Shown piece after piece: positions 32,501-38,218 of a stretch of DNA of 38,218 nt; positions within the stretch are counted from its first letter, which is position 1, and every line of letters begins with the position of its first letter. This stretch comes from JBNJGT01 sp051819765 (lineage in GTDB: Archaea > Nanobdellota > Nanobdellia > Woesearchaeales > JACJVW01), in the NCBI GenBank assembly GCA_051819765.1, contig JBNJGT010000009.1, positions 1-38,218 on the forward strand. Reading direction: 5' to 3'. Position numbers and translations under genes: made by a program. Under the pieces are notes generated by a model. That model saw nothing but the letters and a program-made list of their open reading frames with translations, had not been told where the DNA came from and searched no databases.

Positions 32501-35500
32501 AATTCGAGACCCATGTAGACAAGGGATCTCCCATCATCAACACCTCATCCATACCTGAATACGCAATGAGCACAGAGCCAGTGATCTACTTTACTGTCCA
32601 TGATGATTTTCACATAAACACTCTATCAATCAAGATCAACGCAACCAATCAATCCGGTTCAACCATATACACCCTGGCAAATCACACAGAAGGAAATGAT
32701 ACCATTGTCTGCACCGGCAACCGCACACTGCAGTATTGCCAGTCTCGCCTCTATCTTGCCATGAATTCCACCTACAATCTCACATTCACCGTAAACGACA
32801 CAGCTGGCTGGTTTGACACAAGCACGGTGACAAACTTCAGCATCACCCAGGATAAAGTGCCGGTGGAAGGAATAGAGAATGGCTTCTATGATGAGAACAT
32901 GGTATTGCATCTTCCCGCAACCATCGCGACAGACCCATTGCTCGTAGCAAACTGGTCCCAGCAATCAGGGATAATAAGCCACTACGAATACAAGCTGGAG
33001 GAGTATGACGGCAATACACTACGCCGATCTGTGACTGAGTGGCTCAACACATCAAACAGTACTCATACCTTCATCACCATATCGGCAAACCTCACAAATG
33101 ACATGATCTATAAGTTCCGCGTCAGGCCGCGCTACATTGACGAGTCAACCGGACCGGAGAGTCTCAGCTCAGGGATCGTCTATTTCGTGAACGATGCCCC
33201 TCAAAAAGAATATATCAGATTCAGGGGTGAATGGAATGGGACAGGCAATGCGAGCGCCCTGTTCACCAGCTCCCCAAGCAGACTGGCACTCGAATGGAAT
33301 TTCTCGAACGAAGCGCAGATCACCCAGTACCGATACGCTGTCGGACCTGCCAAGTACCCGGAAGAAGGGTACAATGCACTTGCAAGCAACAACGACTACT
33401 CCCAGACCGAATTGATACTGACTGATCTTCCCCTTCAGGACGGGGTGGATTACTATGCGAGTGTCCGAGCAAAGAATGAGAACAATATCTGGAGCAACTG
33501 GTACAGCAGCGAATATCCAATAACAGTTGACCTGACACCGCCCCATGGTGGAGATCTCCAATATCCCACAGGTCTGAGAGCCACAAATTTCACAGTTACA
33601 ATCATCAAAGGCAGAGACAATATCAGCGGGATAAAGACACGTAACCTCATGCGGGCAACAGGGATACTACAAGAAGGAGAATGCAGCGACCTGAACATCT
33701 TCTATCCGGTAGATACCAATCTAGGGAGCGGGACATACACTCAAAGCGTACAAAATGGCAAGTGTTATGCGTTCAGGTACATTGAGAAGGACTATGTCAA
33801 CAATACACGAGTATACATGCACGGAGGCAGTGCAGCCTTCACCTATGTAGACCAGACCGCTCCGGAAGGATTCACAGTTACCCTGAATAACGGGGAATTC
33901 ATAACCACAACAAACCAGTTCTATGTTGACTGGACCCCCAGCAACGACCCGGAGATGGGGATCTCCCACTATAGCTATGCACTCTTCAAAGACGAGAATC
34001 AACTGGGGACATGGACAAAGGTAGATGAAAATTTCAACAGTACAAAGACTCATGCCGTAATCGAGATTGATGATCCATCCCATCAATCTGCCTACAAAGT
34101 CAAAGTCAGCGCATACTCCAACGGAAACCTCACAAACCCCACGACTGAGCAAAGCAACTCAGTGGTTTATCTGGACACGACCGAACCAGAAAAGGTCTCT
34201 ATCCTGAAGGTGGAAAACGACACAGATGCACCTTTTTCAGACAGGATCGACAATAACCAGACAGACATCCTTGTGGAAGGTGAAGAAGGCATGCGCTGTG
34301 TCGCCTCAAAGTATCTCATAGATTATGAGGACTACAACCCATCAAAGACATATCTTGAAAACTGCTCAAAGACCGGAACAAGCACAAACCTGACTTGTTT
34401 TATAGACAGCAGCGACGATGGACTCTACACCCGCTACATTGTCTGTCGGGATGAAGCAGGAAACAAGCAATTCGCTGATAAGGCAAGACAAGTGAGCTGG
34501 TATGTTGATTTCATGGCACCACAGATAAACATAACCTATGACGACCCGGTCATCGGAGGGTTGGTGCAGTTCCCAGTCCAGCTCAGAGACACATCGCAGA
34601 TTGATACCATGACCTATACCATCAGAAATAGCACTGATATCCTGAAAAGAGAGACGGAGCGGATCTACGAGTCAAGCGCAAACATCTCGATCGAATGGGA
34701 TACCGCATTTTTGCACAAGGAAAACATAACCCTTCAGGTGAACGCAACTGACATGTTCAACCAGACTGCATCAGTTGAGAAGAATTATACCCTTGACAAT
34801 TCTCTTCCCGCTATACGAATCAATGTGCCGAATTCCAATGACCGCTTCTTCAAGGAAGGCTTTAGGATAAACGCTTCCATAACAAATATCTTCTATAATA
34901 CCAGCTGGCAGATATATGGGGAACAAGGGTTGATGACCAACAATTCCATCACCAATGATACACTGCAAAACCATCACAGCTGGTCCGATTACGTAAACAC
35001 CAGTGACTGGAATGATGGCCAATACACCCTGAGTGTATACGCCGTGGGCCCTTACAAATCAAACAAGAAGCAGGCAGAGTTCTATATCGATAATGTTGCG
35101 CCCCGGTATTCAGCAGACAGCCTGATAAACCCACCATCCCCGGTTTACAACAACCAGAGTGTGGCTGTCACCGCAGTCTGGAACAGTACATACAACTTTT
35201 TTGCAAACACCTGCGATCTTGACCAGGTTTTCATAAGCCACAATGCCTCAGGAAACTGGACGAACGTGACCCCAACCATTGACGGAGACCTGTTTTCCTA
35301 TGAGATCCCACAAAGCCTCCTTGACAACGGCGAGAAGATCGGGTGGCGTTCATACGCAAAAGACTTCAGTGGCAACCAGAACCAGACCCCCATAATGACA
35401 TTCATCGTCTCGAACCGGGAGATGACTTTCTACCAGGACATCCCTGACCTCATATGGCCGGCAAACATCAATGTCACGATTGACATGAACAACCACATAG

Positions 35501-38218
35501 ATGACCCGGATGATGATAGATTACAATACAACATCACCTATATCCCCACTGAAACACTCATCTATGATCGGTTTGAATACGAGAAGACCACCAAAGGCAC
35601 ACTCCATGATCCCCAGTACTCCACAGGACACACTGGAAAAGGCCTCTTGATAGAGTCAGCAAGCCGTAACCTGGTCCAAAACCCAGGGTTTGAAGATATG
35701 GCTGACGGGCTGGTGCAATGGCACGCTCACAATCAACCGTCCATAAATGACACAAGCTTTGCAGGCAACAACAGCGTGATGGTGAACCGGAATAACTACT
35801 TCACCCAGGTCATAGAAGTGCTTCCTGGCAGAAATTATTCCATCAGCGCCTATATCCGCTCCCTGGAGGACCAGACCTATGGCCGTCTGCACCTTGACTG
35901 GCTTGACTCATCAATGCGATTCATAGAGACAGGGCTCATCTGTGGTGCAGGGACCAACTGCACAGTCACGCCCTTAGTCAATCAGACATTCACCCGTAAG
36001 TCAGCAACTGTCAAAAGCCCTCAAAGCGCCGAGTATGCCCGCCTTTATCTTGATTCCCATAATGCCTCCTATGTGCTTGTCGATAATATCCAGGTAGAAG
36101 AGAAGGATTACGCGACCACCTACACTGAAGGCTTCAGATATGCAAGCTACGTGGAATATGATACCGATTTATCAGGGAACTACACAATCAATCTATGGTT
36201 CAAGGGTATCAGGGAAGGTCATCCCCTGATAACACTTGCCAATGCGACCAGTCAATATACAGTAAGACCTGGCCCACTGACCGGCTGGAACATGCTCACC
36301 CTCCGGCACACCAATGAGACAGACATATTCCTTAATGGCATCTACAACCATACTGTTCCAGGTCTTGTTCCCTCGAGCATACAGCTCGGACGCGACATAC
36401 GTTTTGCTGAGACCACTGTAGATGACTTTACGGTTATCAAGAGAGCCGTGGATAATACCACCATCACAAACTGGATGACTTCCTTTGCACCATCCACTGA
36501 GATGAATCATTCCATTGCCTCTGACAATATAACATTCTTCACCCTTAAGAACCGCACGACAAGCACCGGCGCAATCATTGAAGCAAGTGATGGATTTGAA
36601 AAGACAACCACAAATCCGTTCACACTCACCACGGTCGAAGCCAATCTCCCACCGATACTTGAAGCGATACCCGATTTTGTCCTGCCTGACACAGAGAACC
36701 TCAGCTACCAATTGAATGTGACAGAACCAGACAATGAAACACTCAACTACACTATTACAAACCCCAAGATCACAATCAACAGTACAGGGTTCATGTTCTG
36801 GAATATAACAGGCTGGGATGCTGGATTCTATGAAGAGGAACTCACCGTATGTGACAATCGCAGCGTCATAAACAGCTGCACCTCCCAGACATTCACCATA
36901 AACATCACAATGATTGACGTGGATAACGACGGCATCTCAGATACTGTTGACACATTATTGGCAAACTACTCATCCATCACAACCAACTATGCAAATTTCA
37001 CGATCGCAATCGATGGCGAGACTAACCTTTCAAAACCATTCACAGGCGTGAAAACCATAGAGTTCATCGGTGATGGCGAACCTATTGCAAGCCTGACCTG
37101 GAATTTCAGCAACCAGCTTGACCTCATGGACACGACAATCAACGGCAGTCTCTGGTACAGTAAGATTACCGGCCTTGACCTCCAAAATGACACCAAAGAG
37201 GTCTACCTCCATGAAGATTCAGCCATAAAGACCGTCTGCGTCAAGGACAATGAGAACATGACAATGACACCAGATTGCAATGGCCCAGACGAGTACCTCT
37301 TATACTGCAACCAATCCAACGACCCATTGTATACCAATGGATATGATTGCCGCAATGAATCCGGAAAATACATCATAAGTGGCCTGCACCATTCCTATGT
37401 TGCCACAACCCAAGGCTGCAAAGACCTTGATGGGGATGGATACGGATATGGTGAGCTTTGCCCTGCTGACTGCAACGAAAACGATAGTCTAAGATACCAG
37501 ATGTATCCATACTACCGCGACCTCGACCTTGACAATTTCACTGTGTCACACAGCCAGATGGTATGCGGCAATGGGACTGACATTGACAATGGAACATGGA
37601 AGATCAACCGCACAAACCAGACTGACTGCAACGATACAGATCCTGACAGATACCACATGCTTCCATACTACCGTGACCTTGACCTCGACAATTTTACAGT
37701 ATCATACAGCCAGATGGTATGCGGCAACGGGACTGACATTGACAATGGACTATGGAAGATCAACCGCACCCCCCGCACTGACTGTGCTGACAATGATGCC
37801 TCCATCAACCCTGATGCAGAAGAGATCTGCGGAAACGGCATTGATGAAGACTGTGACGGCACAGACAAGCGCTGTACAGTAGATAATTCAGGGAGCTCCT
37901 CTGACAATGATGGTGACAGCCCAAGTGGTGGCGCCCCGCCACCCTGCTCCGAGGACTGGGTCTGCAGTGAATGGAGCCAATGCTCAGACGGCCAACAGAC
38001 CAGGACCTGCTCAGATCAGAACGAATGTGGGACAGAACAAAACAAGCCAATCACCACCCAGGCATGCCAATCATGTGACGACGGGGTCCAAAACCAGGGA
38101 GAAGAAGGGATTGACTGCGGAGGACCATGCGAACCATGCACACAACCGACATGCTCAGATGACATACAAAACCAGGGAGAAGAAGGGATTGACTGCGGAG
38201 GACCATGCGAACCATGCA
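26596..38218 (+). CDS. Giant secreted multidomain surface protein (at least 3,874 residues, 3' end off window)
   Basis: One open frame runs from ATG 26596 to the window edge. It has a signal peptide (PPLIIFLLVVLAMNGMAEP), an early conserved module with FLDLNNNGLIDRVKWITPHL (~residues 200-220), and then many Ig/PKD-like repeats (e.g. SLDCEISISDEDSGDSHDLD). FN3-like modules occur near residues 725-830 and ~2070-2320 (YYASVRAKNENNIW). A CenC-like/LamG-like pair lies at ~3000-3285 (NLVQNPGFEDMADG, YTINLWFKG). A calcium-type DVDNDGISDTVD is at ~3440, then MopE-like DCNENDS repeats, a TSP1-like VCSEWSQCSDGQQTRTC (~3787) and CxDxxQNQGEEGIDCGGPC repeats. N-x-S/T sequons are very frequent. It is probably an envelope adhesin; no catalytic motif seen. 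Its start overlaps the AbrB-like stop (ATGA). Confidence 0.88.
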   Translation, partial: MNKTALPPLIIFLLVVLAMNGMAEPTHSQVEVGKPVQWEKTINKENIQTPEVAVKVANVAENIKVVQANDRRPIKASVKEGSKFKNLITGFATITGFAVNDGTDFETKEVKFNQNDETDYKVIYETPAPKIEVQTTKERAQLNKKIRISSHIHYTDILSYVDVPDIKKETIHLYHKQGGLLFNERVEITNNPDYKVEFLDLNNNGLIDRVKWITPHLSTQDFELEGNLTVLDVQSYPLVGGNWTVRFVANGTDDLTIQAVNGTGYGTDLHPKEIKCNNQSIPFQLQDNTITIEDFYCNETAYHTVEVNTSGKHYQRFTFKGESELAQNNAQDPSLSFYRTSDDCLNQNNVISESNPAAMGEIIYVRFGWLGGESQQLLAVKQNSGTCTFADQSGCLAHEVLNPTTSPYCQEANHALDPSIYDGSTNTIEATFRNGSDSDVTTTATLYVSHNPTITATLNPSGQVPTSESLDCEISISDEDSGDSHDLDIQWFVNGSQHGSTISITGLTTTTHTESLPNSQTSPGDTWHCDATVTDSTGLTDSDTSDSATITDSQLSISPDTGSTETVGSNLQISASGGTTPYTYTSSDGSICSFDSGSSRTSIDSDSGVDLYFRNPGNCSVQATDSAGAASTSLDFEVVHEEISIDPQPEELERFTETDFSVSGSSATTFTWSVTNLTGPQDGLEITSDADQGHVTVAANEVGEYILEVVDGNNAHYSLNLTISDTVPPEAVVNVTARDVLRDQGNHIEISWDASTSSDIYGYYLMRSETQSGGTNITPRNLSAPDFILDSDATYTYIDNSTQDGQTYYYWVYACDDMDNCVASTVNAHAQSNAQPILLQDETVIEPKNPTGKDNVSFIVFASDINNETLSMRYNCTVAQFDPGGSNYHEHGNAWCFYLGPNVTSQYGVTFGNATTECLFTIDSQRITKADKLSCTFIFNDGKENSTIGGTDGFIPIHNTPPEAHNITINPSGPNQSSELTCNYTYHDFDTDPEDPTQATFKWYINNEGLNEFVEVKGYTQKTLSGIFDKDDVVKCAVKVHDDDQSWMDEDNFSTTFYESKPVTIIDNAVPQIIQYSNTHDSPDNPALIGGMIDFTAVWKDYEDPDDTARMYVCDDYFDEQDLYDQGKTLVSFGDTPANKANEVILYSNKTGDYVHKIGLYPDRYIRNSKTTYSAGSRVNATDVDSGSVLYNFSEVYFDSDLSDTYTRGEAIIIENTSSAALDAGAQKLVYDKEFDTIVVGDPIPDQSPLRSFTSQNIFRHTGINFTEESDIYWDKDNDSTVSEGDMRITIVTQSEQDSASTEFIFDIIVMEVDNIGDTQGTIIARDNDNAFELGRYNYFTPQYNAQPLPDKYLAFKLCIDNNNDDTCDSNNDNLEDKVFLRTNSSYAPGQPLILNASYNYSHPHARLFYGGDIHTGCEGDTYCSTNNSAAEEQSCQYAPNATDPWSNTYRVKVCDEHDACSIYREGNFFVNHLPNITAQIRTTEGDTNFTNDANLNCTYTADDPDPHNVSSVTFSWYLKRGNSTFKKVNLPDSPIVTNGNTMPGDQWRCNVTPYDPFQKGISTLTDGVTISGLPPPFHIEEVQDTSQSGPIAEGENVTFTLDWYADYSTTVKAYVCDSPQIVGSGCMGRTIAQSEFTVHDPIMLNHTVGSEDNTSQEYWVMICDGQWNCSNIYPSVTNASLSFLTNHRPTASDTQVRQISFSAEGTARCLYNYSDPDNDLEAQENTSFRWYTVNQDNYTLIPGQDGEDLSDPFSYGDEITCAVKVIDSRGLADETFRNASNVLKKDGIPPPPRIWTPPVSVKNNTGIYIAGYFGIPDINYSVHARQDYEISPASGDITGFTSINSTYYGSINPVDASEEGLDYIIVPATSIEPDNIIQVGRYIQFTNHYLTNFSRYRVESYRNLFDDTYKVVLDPALRLPVNESTEFHVYDTKYPSGFFIIELPELFNGTNLIRIRGKNDNGNGPFSEFETHVDKGSPIINTSSIPEYAMSTEPVIYFTVHDDFHINTLSIKINATNQSGSTIYTLANHTEGNDTIVCTGNRTLQYCQSRLYLAMNSTYNLTFTVNDTAGWFDTSTVTNFSITQDKVPVEGIENGFYDENMVLHLPATIATDPLLVANWSQQSGIISHYEYKLEEYDGNTLRRSVTEWLNTSNSTHTFITISANLTNDMIYKFRVRPRYIDESTGPESLSSGIVYFVNDAPQKEYIRFRGEWNGTGNASALFTSSPSRLALEWNFSNEAQITQYRYAVGPAKYPEEGYNALASNNDYSQTELILTDLPLQDGVDYYASVRAKNENNIWSNWYSSEYPITVDLTPPHGGDLQYPTGLRATNFTVTIIKGRDNISGIKTRNLMRATGILQEGECSDLNIFYPVDTNLGSGTYTQSVQNGKCYAFRYIEKDYVNNTRVYMHGGSAAFTYVDQTAPEGFTVTLNNGEFITTTNQFYVDWTPSNDPEMGISHYSYALFKDENQLGTWTKVDENFNSTKTHAVIEIDDPSHQSAYKVKVSAYSNGNLTNPTTEQSNSVVYLDTTEPEKVSILKVENDTDAPFSDRIDNNQTDILVEGEEGMRCVASKYLIDYEDYNPSKTYLENCSKTGTSTNLTCFIDSSDDGLYTRYIVCRDEAGNKQFADKARQVSWYVDFMAPQINITYDDPVIGGLVQFPVQLRDTSQIDTMTYTIRNSTDILKRETERIYESSANISIEWDTAFLHKENITLQVNATDMFNQTASVEKNYTLDNSLPAIRINVPNSNDRFFKEGFRINASITNIFYNTSWQIYGEQGLMTNNSITNDTLQNHHSWSDYVNTSDWNDGQYTLSVYAVGPYKSNKKQAEFYIDNVAPRYSADSLINPPSPVYNNQSVAVTAVWNSTYNFFANTCDLDQVFISHNASGNWTNVTPTIDGDLFSYEIPQSLLDNGEKIGWRSYAKDFSGNQNQTPIMTFIVSNREMTFYQDIPDLIWPANINVTIDMNNHIDDPDDDRLQYNITYIPTETLIYDRFEYEKTTKGTLHDPQYSTGHTGKGLLIESASRNLVQNPGFEDMADGLVQWHAHNQPSINDTSFAGNNSVMVNRNNYFTQVIEVLPGRNYSISAYIRSLEDQTYGRLHLDWLDSSMRFIETGLICGAGTNCTVTPLVNQTFTRKSATVKSPQSAEYARLYLDSHNASYVLVDNIQVEEKDYATTYTEGFRYASYVEYDTDLSGNYTINLWFKGIREGHPLITLANATSQYTVRPGPLTGWNMLTLRHTNETDIFLNGIYNHTVPGLVPSSIQLGRDIRFAETTVDDFTVIKRAVDNTTITNWMTSFAPSTEMNHSIASDNITFFTLKNRTTSTGAIIEASDGFEKTTTNPFTLTTVEANLPPILEAIPDFVLPDTENLSYQLNVTEPDNETLNYTITNPKITINSTGFMFWNITGWDAGFYEEELTVCDNRSVINSCTSQTFTINITMIDVDNDGISDTVDTLLANYSSITTNYANFTIAIDGETNLSKPFTGVKTIEFIGDGEPIASLTWNFSNQLDLMDTTINGSLWYSKITGLDLQNDTKEVYLHEDSAIKTVCVKDNENMTMTPDCNGPDEYLLYCNQSNDPLYTNGYDCRNESGKYIISGLHHSYVATTQGCKDLDGDGYGYGELCPADCNENDSLRYQMYPYYRDLDLDNFTVSHSQMVCGNGTDIDNGTWKINRTNQTDCNDTDPDRYHMLPYYRDLDLDNFTVSYSQMVCGNGTDIDNGLWKINRTPRTDCADNDASINPDAEEICGNGIDEDCDGTDKRCTVDNSGSSSDNDGDSPSGGAPPPCSEDWVCSEWSQCSDGQQTRTCSDQNECGTEQNKPITTQACQSCDDGVQNQGEEGIDCGGPCEPCTQPTCSDDIQNQGEEGIDCGGPCEPC
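37468..37779 (+). repeat. 156-bp tandem repeat within the giant gene (two units plus a partial third)
   Basis: The units at 37468-37623 and 37624-37779 encode 52-residue modules: DCNENDS/DCNDTDP starts, PYYRDLDLDNFTVS, QMVCGNGTDIDNG and WKINRT. A third start (DCADNDA, 37780) leads into PDAEEICGNGIDEDCDGTD, the MopE-type calcium or metal-binding end. Confidence 0.9.
38074..38217 (+). repeat. 78-bp Cys-rich repeat at the right edge of the giant gene
   Basis: Two copies (38074-38139 and 38152-38217) encode CDDGVQNQGEEGIDCGGPC and CSDDIQNQGEEGIDCGGPC, each followed by EPC, with period 26 residues. The DNA is identical over long stretches, pointing to recent duplication. More copies may follow beyond the window. 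Confidence 0.92.

Noticed and set aside
26900..38100. Minus-strand and alternate-frame ORFs opposite the giant gene (e.g. 33169-33561, 36193-36711)
   Set aside because: The + frame is open throughout and has coherent domain content; the others lack recognisable families, promoters or operon context and look like shadows.

Overview
The window looks like a chromosomal segment of an archaeon, most likely a DPANN lineage of the Woesearchaeota/Pacearchaeota kind (inference). Archaeal markers are a RIO1-type kinase, deoxyhypusine synthase and a class I LysRS-like C-terminus. Most genes also have a TATA box about 25-28 nt upstream of the start codon and no leader. The giant surface protein with Ig/FN3-like modules and Cys-rich C-terminal repeats fits the same group. 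Several bacterial-type genes sit among these: a PAS-PAS-GAF-GGDEF protein, a full-length Rel (ppGpp) enzyme, a zinc-LID adenylate kinase and a DUF368 protein.

Region 1 (1-4109) is an AT-rich, tightly overlapping + strand operon. It encodes the C-terminus of a class I lysyl-tRNA synthetase-like protein, a stand-alone AlaRS-core-like protein, an MccF/LD-carboxypeptidase-like S66 peptidase, a SAM methyltransferase and two dCTP-deaminase-fold paralogues with complementary active-site losses. The set resembles the toolkit of an aminoacyl-nucleotide metabolite or immunity system, but its function is unknown.

Region 2 (4110-5982) looks like the distal end of an integron cassette array. Three attC-like sites (4313-4395, 4983-5071, 5910-5982) flank two single-gene cassettes, a GNAT acetyltransferase and an orphan protein, both in the same orientation. 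Each cassette carries its own archaeal TATA box (TTTATATAA) 25 nt before a leaderless ATG. No integrase is visible; if present it should lie left of the window.

Region 3 (5983-9489) is partly decayed: a frameshifted HDOD pseudogene, an apparently intact PAS-PAS-GAF-GGDEF protein, and an aminotransferase remnant.

Region 4 (9476-25949) is core-like. It holds a DUF457-like membrane protein, YggS/PLPBP, DUF368, a HAD phosphatase, a PD-(D/E)XK-like protein with adk, truD divergent from tRNA-Arg(CCT), an LPG-synthase-TM-like membrane protein with a six-hairpin glycosidase-like protein, a four-gene envelope operon (minus strand), a V4R protein, a winged-helix protein, rel, tRNA-Arg(TCT) followed by deoxyhypusine synthase and a PLP decarboxylase, a ParA-like ATPase and RIO1.

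Region 5 (25950-38218) starts with a repeat-rich regulatory stretch: short direct repeats, a TATA box and CTGAAAATCAG palindromes. An AbrB-like regulator follows, overlapping by 4 nt a secreted protein of at least 3,874 residues that runs off the right edge. The minus-strand ORFs opposite it are treated as shadows.
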